11,827 nucleotides of DNA from NCBI GenBank assembly GCA_051880335.1, contig JBJENT010000155.1, forward strand, positions 1 through 11,827. The letters are read 5' to 3'. Position numbers and translations under genes: made by a program. The number at the start of each line of letters is the position of its first letter. The stretch's first letter is position 1. Below the pieces are notes generated by a model. That model saw nothing but the letters and a program-made list of their open reading frames with translations. It did not search any database and had not been told where the DNA came from. Below are positions 1-5,607 of this stretch, piece by piece. The stretch is from 1XD8-76 sp051880335 (lineage in GTDB: Bacteria; Bacillota; Clostridia; Lachnospirales; Lachnospiraceae).

Positions 1-2
1 TC

Positions 3-437
3 CTGTGGGATCAGGTATGGAACATTGTGGAGAAGCTGACAAATGTCACCACCGTGGGTTCCGGCTTTGCCCGGTTTGACTCCATTGTGGAAAACCTGAA
101 GCTGTCTGCCCGGAACCCCCTGTTTGGAACTACCGTCCAGCAGACCATGCATAATCCCGGACTGATTGAGGACAATCTGTCCTCCTCCACCATTCTGTTT
201 GCCATCTGGGGCATTGCCGGCGGAGCGTTTCATGTGGCCTGCTGGTTCGCGCTGGTGTGGAAGAAGAACAGCGGCGTTATCACCAGTCTGATGATTCTGT
301 TCCTGCTGGCCTTCTCCATCAACAGCCAGGGCTTTGTGGCCGATCTGTTTATCTGGCTGCTGCCGGTGATGGCTCTTTCCGAGCGTGTGCTGCCCTGTCT
401 GCCCGGGAAGAAGCCCGGAGCATCTGCTGAGAAATGA
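3..437 (+). CDS. Membrane protein C-terminus, O-antigen polymerase/ligase-like (5' partial)
   Basis: The reading frame is open through the left window edge, so only the last 144 or so codons are visible; the GTG at 27 is internal and has no ribosome binding site. The visible part has an extracytoplasmic-looking stretch with an NPLFG motif, then hydrophobic segments (about positions 190-255 and 280-375), ending in a basic, Pro/Gly-rich cytoplasmic tail. A loop carrying 'NPLFG' before the last transmembrane helices is typical of Wzy/WaaL-type O-antigen polymerases and ligases, which join polysaccharide units at the outer face of the membrane. The family call is an inference from a fragment. GC is about 56% by hand count, against about 43% in the next segment. 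Its stop overlaps the start of a glycosyltransferase-like remnant by the ATGA arrangement, as expected inside a polysaccharide operon. Confidence 0.5.
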   Translation: MWDQVWNIVEKLTNVTTVGSGFARFDSIVENLKLSARNPLFGTTVQQTMHNPGLIEDNLSSSTILFAIWGIAGGAFHVACWFALVWKKNSGVITSLMILFLLAFSINSQGFVADLFIWLLPVMALSERVLPCLPGKKPGASAEK

Positions 438-490
438 GTATGAAAAAGATTCTGTTCCTGTCCAACTTTGTACAAAACCATAGAAAATGA
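434..490 (+). pseudogene. Glycosyltransferase-like gene start, truncated after about 11 codons
   Basis: An ATG at 434 overlaps the upstream stop codon (ATGA), giving normal translational coupling. The peptide begins MSMKKILFLSNF, which resembles the first beta strand of GT-B glycosyltransferases ('KILFLSN'). The frame then meets a TGA at 488-490, so only 18 codons remain. From about 464-470 onward the DNA belongs to an unrelated surface protein fragment in another frame. I read this as the start of a polysaccharide glycosyltransferase gene cut by a deletion, rearrangement or assembly join. Eleven residues are too few to prove the family, but the coupled start makes a real gene start likely. 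Confidence 0.45.
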
Positions 491-893
491 TAAAAAAGCA
501 GTAACACAGCTTTCCAGCGGTATGGTGGTAGTGCTGGATATTCCGGAAGAATTCCGGGATACCGCTAATGAAAGAGAATATTTTATCATCAGACGACATG
601 TAAATCCGGATGGAAGTATTTTGATGAGTGTGTTGGAAGATGAAGACACCAATCCGAGTACCATTACCTTCCGGACTGATAAGTTTTCTACATACGCCAT
701 TGCCTATTCCGGAGCTACTGTGATGCAGGCAGGCGGAAATGTGGCAATTCACACAGATAAACAGTATTACGCACTGTTCATTGTCATCGGCGTGATGGGT
801 CTGGTTACTCTGATTACGATTGTGTTTGCCATCCTGGGAAGCAGAGAAAAAGAGGAGATACCGGAACAGACGGAAGACGAAAAGGAAGCTTGA
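468..893 (+). pseudogene. C-terminal fragment of a membrane-anchored surface protein
   Basis: The frame encodes about 141 residues. The only possible start (TTG at 468) lacks a ribosome binding site and falls at the compositional junction, so the gene's 5' part is missing. Residues 5-82 resemble the last extracellular domain of large clostridial cell-surface proteins, where a segment 'LYK...VTQLSSGMVVVLDIPEEFRDTAN' leads to a final 'TDKFSTYAIAYSG' strand. A single transmembrane helix follows (about residues 101-124), then a short acidic cytoplasmic tail rich in Glu, so the protein would be anchored by its C-terminus. GC is about 43%, unlike the 56% of the preceding fragment. Without a signal peptide it cannot reach the surface and is probably non-functional. 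The assignment as a fragment is firm; the exact parent protein is unknown. Confidence 0.6.
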
Positions 894-1015
894 TGCAGAC
901 GACAAAAAGGAGTGTTCCGGAAGTGAAAAAAGAACGTTATCTGCTTGCCAGAAACAGGAAAAAATGGTACATTAGTAGTAGAGAAGGATATTTTATATAA
1001 AGCCAAGCAATAAGC

Positions 1016-1059
1016 GCAGGGTAAAGACAACAGAATATGTTGATTTCCCTGCTCTTTTT
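1016..1059 (+). terminator. Rho-independent terminator
   Basis: Stem GCAGGG (1016-1021) pairs with CCCTGC (1047-1052), with an inner CAACA/TGTTG helix (1028-1032 with 1038-1042), followed by TCTTTTTG. It lies about 120 nt after the stop of the surface-protein fragment and 93 nt before the alcohol dehydrogenase start. It most simply ends upstream transcription. An attenuator role for the dehydrogenase unit is possible if that promoter lies upstream. Confidence 0.7.
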
Positions 1060-1077
1060 GTGAGGAAGACCGCTAAT

Positions 1078-1111
1078 CAGAGCGAGATCTGCAAGGCTAA
1101 TCTCGTCTCTG
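1078..1111 (+). other. Stable hairpin in the alcohol dehydrogenase 5' region
   Basis: CAGAG (1078-1082) plus CGAGAT (1083-1088) pairs with ATCTCG (1100-1105) plus CTCTG (1107-1111), an 11-bp stem with one bulged T and an 11-nt loop. No T-run follows, so it is not a terminator. It ends 40 nt before the dehydrogenase start. It may be a leader structure or an operator palindrome; the sequence does not decide which. Confidence 0.45.
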
Positions 1112-1151
1112 TTATGGCGACGACAACGATAAAGAAAAGGAGAAAAGCATT

Positions 1152-2327
1152 ATGGACAATTTTACATTTTATGCACCTACTTATTTCGCATTTGGGAAAG
1201 ATACAGAGAAGGAAACCGGAAAATACGTAAAACGATTTGGCGGAAGCAAAGTCCTGATTCATTATGGCGGAGGCTCTGTAATCCGTTCCGGTCTTCTGGA
1301 CAGGGTAAAGAAATCTCTGGAGGAAGAACAGATTTCTTATATCGAACTGGGCGGTGTAAAACCAAATCCAAGAAGCGGATTAGTATATGAAGGAATTGAG
1401 CTTTGCCGAAAAGAGCAGATTGATTTTGTTTTAGCAGTAGGCGGTGGAAGCACCATTGACTCTGCAAAAGCCATTGCTGCAGGGGCTGTATATGAGGGAG
1501 ATTTCTGGGACTATTATGAAGGAAAGCCGGTAGATAAGGCATTGCCGATCGGTACCATTCTGACCATTGCAGCAGCAGGAAGCGAAGGCTCACCGGACTC
1601 TGTGATTACCAAAGAAGATGGCATGATCAAACGTGGGGCTTCCGGAGAAGCTTACCGGCCGAGATTTTCCATTTTGAATCCGGCACTGACACAAACCCTG
1701 CCGGCTTACCAGACTGCATGCGGCATCTCTGATATTATTGCTCATTTGTATGAAAGATATCTGACCAATACAAAAGAAGTCGAAGTAACCGACCGTATGA
1801 TCGAAGCTCTGATTTTGACCATGATTCACGAAGGACCACGTGTCATCGAAGATCCGGATAATTATGAAGCACGTGCCAACATCATGTGGGCAGGAATGAT
1901 GGCTCATAATAATTCCTGTGGTGTAGGACGTACCCAGGACTGGACCAGTCATGATGTAGAGCATGAATTGTCTGCTTTATATGATTGTGCCCATGGGGCA
2001 GGTCTTGCAGTAGTGATGCCTGCAGTCTTTACCTATAACATGAACCATGATGTGATGCGTTTTGCAAAGATTGCTGTCAGAGTTTGGGGCTGCCAGATGG
2101 ATTTTGAACATCCTGAAAAGACTGCAAGAGCCGGTATCGAAGCACTTCGCAGTTTCCTGATCTCCATTGGCATGCCGAAGAATTTTGAAGAACTGGGAGC
2201 AAAGGAAGAGGATATTGAAAAGCTGGCACATACTGCATGCTATGGAAATGGTGGCGACGGGACCTTGGGAGGTTTTGTGAAACTGAACCAGAAAGACGTG
2301 GAAGCAATTTACAGACTGATGCTGTAA
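1152..2327 (+). CDS. Iron-containing alcohol dehydrogenase (YqhD/BdhA type)
   Basis: The 391-residue protein belongs to the group III iron-dependent alcohol dehydrogenases, cytoplasmic enzymes that interconvert aldehydes or ketones and alcohols with NAD(P)H. The N-terminal domain has GGGS at 39-42, the position that holds the NADP 2'-phosphate in YqhD, and GGGSTIDSAK at 97-106, the dinucleotide-binding signature. All four metal ligands are present at the YqhD spacing: D194, H198, H267 and H281. Length is normal for butanol dehydrogenase/YqhD enzymes. The start follows AAGGAG (1137-1142). The gene ends 28 nt before the UPF0303 gene and is probably co-transcribed with it. NADPH-linked reduction of short-chain aldehydes in fermentation is the likely role; the physiological substrate cannot be read from the sequence. 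Confidence 0.93.
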   Translation: MDNFTFYAPTYFAFGKDTEKETGKYVKRFGGSKVLIHYGGGSVIRSGLLDRVKKSLEEEQISYIELGGVKPNPRSGLVYEGIELCRKEQIDFVLAVGGGSTIDSAKAIAAGAVYEGDFWDYYEGKPVDKALPIGTILTIAAAGSEGSPDSVITKEDGMIKRGASGEAYRPRFSILNPALTQTLPAYQTACGISDIIAHLYERYLTNTKEVEVTDRMIEALILTMIHEGPRVIEDPDNYEARANIMWAGMMAHNNSCGVGRTQDWTSHDVEHELSALYDCAHGAGLAVVMPAVFTYNMNHDVMRFAKIAVRVWGCQMDFEHPEKTARAGIEALRSFLISIGMPKNFEELGAKEEDIEKLAHTACYGNGGDGTLGGFVKLNQKDVEAIYRLML

Positions 2328-2354
2328 AGGAATACAATACGAGAGGATAAAGAC

Positions 2355-2864
2355 ATGGAAATCAAAGAATTTGAAACGTTAAAAGAAATAGTTTCCAAAC
2401 AGGAAGAAATGCTCCGATTTGACAGTTTTACCAATAAAGATGCCTGGGAACTGGGGAAATTTATGGTGGAAAGAATCTATAATAATGGAATCGAATTAGC
2501 GGTTTCTATCCGAAAATGTAACGGAACCATTCTTTTCCAGCATGAAACAGCCGGAACCAATCTGCTCAATGATAAGTGGCTGGGACGTAAATGCCAGACC
2601 GTTATTTTAAGAGAACAGAGTTCTTTTGGAGCATGGGTTGATGCAAACATTACCGGCGAGACCGTAGAATCCAATGGACTGGATCCCCGGGAATATGTGT
2701 TTATCGGTGGTGGATTCCCTATCAAATTGAAAACAGGAGAAATGGTGGGGGTACTGCTGGCATCCAATCTGCCTCAGCAAAAAGATCACCAGTTTGTAGT
2801 GGATACACTCAGTGATTATCTCGGTGTAAAAGATGTGCCATCGGTCTTACCGCTGTTTGAGTAG
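2355..2864 (+). CDS. UPF0303 family protein (GlcG/HbpS-like, 'heme-degrading domain')
   Basis: This 169-residue cytoplasmic protein has the layout of the UPF0303 family, a branch of the GlcG/HbpS-like superfamily: a helical N-terminus (1-45), a central 'GIELAVSIRKCNGTILFQHETAGTNLLNDKWLGRK' stretch split around residues 45-79, and a C-terminal GGGFPI loop (118-123) before the 'GVLLASNLPQQKDHQFVVD' helix region. Length is typical. There is no signal peptide or transmembrane helix. Family members are annotated as heme-degrading or heme-binding domain proteins, but activity is unproven for most, and I see no clear catalytic set. It sits 28 nt after the alcohol dehydrogenase with an AGAGGA site, so the two are probably expressed together. 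A role assisting redox or aldehyde metabolism is a guess. I see no clear terminator after it. Confidence 0.82.
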   Translation: MEIKEFETLKEIVSKQEEMLRFDSFTNKDAWELGKFMVERIYNNGIELAVSIRKCNGTILFQHETAGTNLLNDKWLGRKCQTVILREQSSFGAWVDANITGETVESNGLDPREYVFIGGGFPIKLKTGEMVGVLLASNLPQQKDHQFVVDTLSDYLGVKDVPSVLPLFE

Positions 2865-2887
2865 GTTAGCGTTATCTATTAGGAATT

Positions 2888-2897
2888 AGCATATGCT
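2888..2897. other. Perfect 10-bp palindrome AGCATATGCT
   Basis: A self-complementary decamer lies 24 nt after the UPF0303 stop and about 66 nt upstream of the -35 box of the metal-efflux unit. It has no T-run and is too short to be a terminator. It could be an operator half-site pair or chance; nothing else supports it. Confidence 0.2.
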
Positions 2898-2962
2898 ATG
2901 TTGATTTAGAGAGCACTGCGCAAGTTTAGGAAAATCGAACCAATATTAGGATAGAAAGCATG

Positions 2963-2991
2963 TTGACAGTTTTTGCTGTATGTCATAAGAT
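2963..2991 (+). promoter_or_regulatory. Sigma-A promoter of the cation-efflux unit
   Basis: TTGACA (2963-2968) is separated by exactly 17 nt from TAAGAT (2986-2991), a near-consensus housekeeping promoter. Transcription would begin near 2998, about 33 nt before the conserved riboswitch core. An imperfect inverted repeat, TGACAG with CTGT and GTCA (2964-2985), overlaps the -35 box and the spacer and could be an operator. Confidence 0.75.
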
Positions 2992-3028
2992 ACATAAATA
3001 ACTCATTGCACTGCATATAGCTACAGTA

Positions 3029-3109
3029 CAAACTGAGCAGGTGGTGAAGTAAAGTCTTCACGAACCGGGCCAAAAGGCAGCAGATATTAACATCTGTGGG
3101 ACAGTAGTT
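3029..3109 (+). promoter_or_regulatory. NiCo (czcD) riboswitch aptamer
   Basis: The transcript contains the hallmark conserved blocks of the NiCo/czcD riboswitch: ACUGAGCAGG at 3032-3041, CCGGGC at 3065-3070, and CAUCUGUGGGACAGU at 3091-3105. Helices fit the class: a weak P1 (ACU 3032-3034 with AGU 3103-3105), P2 (3044-3049 with 3056-3061), P3 (GCC 3069-3071 with GGC 3076-3078, AAAA loop) and P4 (CAGAU 3081-3085 with AUCUG 3092-3096), giving the four-way junction that binds divalent metal cooperatively. Known members respond to Co2+ and Ni2+, and Fe2+ has also been proposed. It lies directly upstream of a cation-efflux gene, the usual target. It resembles the C. scindens RNA I recall from the structural work, but I could not run an alignment. 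Confidence 0.93.
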
Positions 3110-3135
3110 ACCTATTGTTTCACAGGTGTTTTTTT
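3089..3135 (+). terminator. Riboswitch-controlled intrinsic terminator
   Basis: Positions 3089-3107 pair with 3112-3130 without interruption (19 bp including three or four G-U pairs), around a UUAC loop, followed by a T-tract ending at 3135. The 5' arm contains the 3' strand of aptamer helix P4 and the conserved GGGACAG junction, so aptamer and terminator cannot coexist. Metal binding should hold the aptamer and permit read-through, making this an ON switch for efflux, as known for this class. Confidence 0.92.
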
Positions 3136-3144
3136 CTTTAAAGA

Positions 3145-3222
3145 AATGCGTTTTTACTAGAATGTGGTTTTTACAGGAATGTGTTTCTTATAGATATGTT
3201 TTTATAGGAATGTGTTTTTGGG
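3145..3222 (+). repeat. Five imperfect tandem repeats of 14-17 nt in the efflux gene leader
   Basis: Five head-to-tail units share the pattern AATGTGTTTTTAYAGG: 3145-3160, 3161-3177, 3178-3193, 3194-3208 and 3209-3222. They fill the space between the riboswitch terminator and the ribosome binding site AAGGAG (3223-3228). Each unit transcribes to a U-tract. They are degenerate rather than identical, so not a recent expansion. Function is unknown; they might arise by slippage or act as a spacer. Confidence 0.7.
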
Positions 3223-3235
3223 AAGGAGTAATCTT

Positions 3236-4114
3236 ATGGAACAGTACAGCAAAATAGCATACAGAGTATCTATAGTCAGCATTATTATTAACGTTATTTT
3301 ATCAGCACTAAAGCTGTTTGCCGGTATATGGGCAAAATCCGGTGCTATGATTTCCGATGCAGTTCATTCGGCATCCGATGTATTCAGCACGATCATAGTA
3401 ATTATTGGTGTCACTATTTCCGGAAAAAGTTCGGATGAAGGACATCAGTATGGACATGAACGAATGGAATGTGTGGCATCCTGTATCTTGGCTGTGATCC
3501 TGGCAGCAACCGGTATTGAAATTGGAAAGGTTGGGATAGATAATATCTTATCCGGCTCCACAAAAGAACTGGCTATTCCGGGAATGTTAGCGCTTGTGGC
3601 AGCAGTGGTATCTATTGTTGTAAAGGAGTGGATGTTCTGGTATACAAGAGCCGCTGCAAAGAAGATAAATTCCGGAGCCCTTATGGCAGATGCATGGCAT
3701 CACAGGTCGGATGCATTATCATCTGTTGGTGCTTTTGTAGGTATCTTTGGAGCAAGAATGGGTTACCCGGTACTGGATAGTGTAGCCAGTGTAATCATTT
3801 GCATTTTTATTTTGAAAGCTGCCTTTGATATTTTCAAAGATGCTATGGATAAAATGGTGGATAAAGCCTGCCCGGCAGAAGTAGAAGAAAAGATGAAAGA
3901 AGTGATTGCTGCTCAAGAGGGTGTACTTCGAGTAGATGAGTTAAAAACCCGTTTGTTTGGAGACAAGATTTATGTAGATGTGGAATTTTCTGCAGATGGA
4001 AATTTAACCCTTTCCCAGGGGCATGAAATCGCTGAAGATGTGCATGAAGCCATCGAAAGAGAATTCCCAACGGTAAAGCATTGCATGGTACATGTGAATC
4101 CCTATGAAGAATAA
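3236..4114 (+). CDS. Cation diffusion facilitator family metal efflux transporter
   Basis: I chose ATG 3236 (292 residues) because AAGGAG (3223-3228) sits 7 nt before it; an upstream in-frame GTG at 3212 lies inside the tandem repeat without a site. The protein has the six-helix CDF fold: hydrophobic segments at about 12-32, 50-62, 80-105, 113-133, 160-175 and 180-200, then a cytoplasmic ferredoxin-like domain (210-292). Metal-site residues are visible as H44xxxD48 in helix 2 and H155xxxD159 in helix 5, with a GHQYGHER loop motif (H70, H74). These proteins export divalent cations in exchange for protons at the cytoplasmic membrane. The upstream NiCo riboswitch points to Co2+, Ni2+ or Fe2+ as physiological substrates, although a two-His/two-Asp site also suits Zn2+. 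It may be called czcD by position, but specificity is not proven by sequence. Confidence 0.93.
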   Translation: MEQYSKIAYRVSIVSIIINVILSALKLFAGIWAKSGAMISDAVHSASDVFSTIIVIIGVTISGKSSDEGHQYGHERMECVASCILAVILAATGIEIGKVGIDNILSGSTKELAIPGMLALVAAVVSIVVKEWMFWYTRAAAKKINSGALMADAWHHRSDALSSVGAFVGIFGARMGYPVLDSVASVIICIFILKAAFDIFKDAMDKMVDKACPAEVEEKMKEVIAAQEGVLRVDELKTRLFGDKIYVDVEFSADGNLTLSQGHEIAEDVHEAIEREFPTVKHCMVHVNPYEE

Positions 4115-4154
4115 AGTGGAAAAACAAAAAGCATGTTTTGTCTTATAACTCAAA

Positions 4155-4190
4155 AACGTCCGTAGGAATCAAATTGCTCCTACGGACGTT
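4155..4190. terminator. Convergent intrinsic terminator between efflux gene and methyltransferase
   Basis: AACGTCCGTAGGA (4155-4167) pairs perfectly with TCCTACGGACGTT (4178-4190), a 13-bp stem around a 10-nt loop. On the minus strand it is followed by TTTTTG, so it clearly ends the methyltransferase transcript, starting 16 nt after its stop. On the plus strand the following CCTTCGTTTG is a weaker U-tract, so it probably also serves the efflux gene, 40 nt after that stop. Confidence 0.88.
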
Positions 4191-4205
4191 CCTTCGTTTG
4201 ATCTA

Positions 4206-5069
4206 TCATGCTTTGGTATACCGACCGGAAGCTCCGCAAGGGAGTACCAGTCCGGTGTCCTTCACCGGAAGCCCGATTTCATCTGCTTCCACCTGTCCTC
4301 CGAATTTTTTGACAAAAACGGTATTCATCATATAAGACAGCACCGCCGGCTGAAGACCGGTGGTATAAGAGTTTAATAATACGAAGAGCGGATTATCTGC
4401 CAGAATCTGGCTGGTCAGTTCCAGGAAAGGATAAATACTTTCTTCGATTTTCCAGATTTCACCTTTGGGGCCGCGCCCATAGGAAGGAGGATCCATGATG
4501 ATAGCATCGTATTTATTACCACGTCGGATTTCCCGTTCTACAAATTTCACGCAGTCATCCACCAGCCAGCGGATCGGTGCATCACCAAGTCCTGATGCAA
4601 CAGCATTTTCCTTTGCCCAGGTAACCATACCCTTGGAAGCATCCACGTGAGTGACACTGGCACCGGCTTTTGCAGCAGAAACAGTAGCACCACCGGTATA
4701 AGCAAAGAGATTTAATACTTTGACAGGCCGGCCTGCTTCACGGATTAACCTGGAAAACCAATCCCAGTTAGCAGCCTGTTCGGGAAAAAGTCCTGTGTGT
4801 TTGAAACTAAATGGCTTTAGGTTGAAAGTCAGTTCGCCATAATGAATGCTCCATTCCTGAGGCAGGTTGAAAAATTCCCATTCTCCACCACCTTTAGAAC
4901 TTCTGTGATAATGACCGTTCATTTTCTTCCAGCCGGGGTTAATGCGTTCTGTGTTCCAGATAACCTGGGGGTCTGGTCTTACCAAAAGATAATCTCCCCA
5001 TCTTTCTAATTTCTCACCATTAGAGGTGTCTAATACTTGATAATCTTTCCAATTCTCAGCAATCCACAT
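4206..5069 (-). CDS. Class I SAM-dependent methyltransferase, RlmI-like
   Basis: The 287-residue protein carries the Rossmann methyltransferase signatures: motif I VLNLFAYTGGATV (118-130), an acidic residue after strand 2 (D143) for the SAM ribose, and motif IV DPPSYGRG (193-200). The HTGLFPEQAANWDWF stretch (91-105) ahead of motif I is typical of the RlmI/Methyltrans_SAM group, which mostly methylates 23S rRNA bases. It is shorter than RlmI (about 396 residues) because there is no N-terminal PUA domain; residues 1-85 form a different, Trp-rich region. The substrate is therefore uncertain, with rRNA a reasonable inference. AAGGA lies about 6 nt upstream of the ATG. A TATAAT-like -10 is visible on the minus strand at 5084-5089, but I see no good -35. 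It is a single-gene unit, convergent with the efflux gene and divergent from the ribosomal operon. Confidence 0.87.
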   Translation of the reverse strand: MWIAENWKDYQVLDTSNGEKLERWGDYLLVRPDPQVIWNTERINPGWKKMNGHYHRSSKGGGEWEFFNLPQEWSIHYGELTFNLKPFSFKHTGLFPEQAANWDWFSRLIREAGRPVKVLNLFAYTGGATVSAAKAGASVTHVDASKGMVTWAKENAVASGLGDAPIRWLVDDCVKFVEREIRRGNKYDAIIMDPPSYGRGPKGEIWKIEESIYPFLELTSQILADNPLFVLLNSYTTGLQPAVLSYMMNTVFVKKFGGQVEADEIGLPVKDTGLVLPCGASGRYTKA

Positions 5070-5089
5070 AAGGAATCCTTTCTATTATA

Positions 5090-5294
5090 TATAGATATCC
5101 ATTGAAAATAATAAACAGCATACTGCAAATAAAAAGCAGATGAGATATTTCCTGTAATATGGTAACAAGATTATGTTGACTATTCAAGAAAAAAGATGGA
5201 ATATTTACAGAGAGAATAGGATTCGAAATGAAATGAATCTTTTATGCTCATAAAAATGTACCAAAATTAATAGCAAAATTTTGTAAAAAAGTAC
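5090..5294. other. AT-rich divergent intergenic region
   Basis: This stretch between the minus-strand methyltransferase and the ribosomal operon promoter is strongly AT-rich. It holds no convincing reading frame with a ribosome binding site and no RNA gene. A TTGACT-17-GAATAT pair (5176-5204) is a weak possible second promoter toward the ribosomal operon. The A/T runs just upstream of 5295 could act as an UP element for a strong growth-regulated promoter. Confidence 0.4.
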
Positions 5295-5323
5295 TTGCAC
5301 AAAAAGAATTCTTCGTGTATAGT
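5295..5323 (+). promoter_or_regulatory. Sigma-A promoter of the S10-spc operon
   Basis: TTGCAC (5295-5300) and TATAGT (5318-5323) are spaced by exactly 17 nt and preceded by an AT-rich stretch. This is the best housekeeping promoter in the region and would start transcription near 5330, leaving a leader of about 278 nt before rpsJ. Confidence 0.8.
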
Positions 5324-5329
5324 AGATTG

Positions 5330-5607
5330 TGCTGTGGCATGATAGCTGTGAAGCGTGAGGTTGCTGCATGCGAGAAATCGTCTGTAGGTTTTCCGTGGAG
5401 CGAATGTCAAGGGGTGAAAAACCCAAAGAAACTGACGACAAGTCACTGTACAAACGTTGAATAACTGCTACTTAGATGGCAGAAACGTGTGAGTAAGGAT
5501 ACTTCACGATTCGTCGTGAAAAGGTTTTGGACACACACGGAAGAGTGTACAGTCACCGCTTGTCGTACTTAATCAATTTAAAGTGCGAAAAGGAGGCGAC
5601 TTTTTTT
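5330..5607 (+). promoter_or_regulatory. Long structured 5' leader of the ribosomal protein operon
   Basis: No coding frame with a ribosome binding site occupies this leader, but several helices are visible. A long-range helix joins ACGACAAG (5435-5442) to CTTGTCGT (5559-5566) and continues as ACTGTACA (5445-5452) with TGTACAGT (5546-5553), enclosing 93 nt. Inside are a hairpin at 5454-5488 (ACGTT/AACGT plus CTGC/GCAG) and a perfect 7-bp hairpin with a UUCG loop at 5503-5520. Upstream are GCATG/CATGC (5337-5341 with 5367-5371) and TCGTC/GACGA (5378-5382 with 5434-5438); the latter overlaps the long-range helix and would exclude it. I see no leader terminator with confidence. Autoregulation by an operon-encoded ribosomal protein is plausible, since E. 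coli uses L4 at its S10 leader, but this leader need not be homologous. Confidence 0.6.

Noticed and set aside
893..1000. A 35-codon frame overlapping the previous stop (TGATG) with an AAGGAAG site upstream
   Set aside because: It follows a truncated gene, has no recognisable domain, is rich in Lys/Arg as expected from A-rich DNA, and the site belongs to the coding tail of a broken gene. Not supported as a gene.
945..1008. LPETG peptide read in another frame (TTG CCA GAA ACA GGA), suggesting a sortase motif
   Set aside because: The frame has a stop just upstream and lacks the hydrophobic segment and basic tail that must follow a sorting signal, so it is a chance match.
1111..1128. Possible Rex-type redox operator (GTTAT...ACAAC) before the alcohol dehydrogenase
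   Set aside because: Only a few positions are symmetric and it does not fit the TTGTGA/TCACAA consensus well enough.
4138..4335. Plus-strand frame antisense to the methyltransferase 3' end
   Set aside because: It begins before the convergent terminator, has no ribosome binding site, and is a shadow of the conserved minus-strand gene.
5176..5204. Second promoter TTGACT-17-GAATAT upstream of the ribosomal operon
   Set aside because: The -10 is poor, and a clearly better promoter lies at 5295-5323; kept only as a note in the region description.
5527..5607. N-terminally extended S10 starting at TTG 5527
   Set aside because: No ribosome binding site at 5527, the extra 27 residues are absent from the S10 family, and this DNA forms part of the leader RNA structure.
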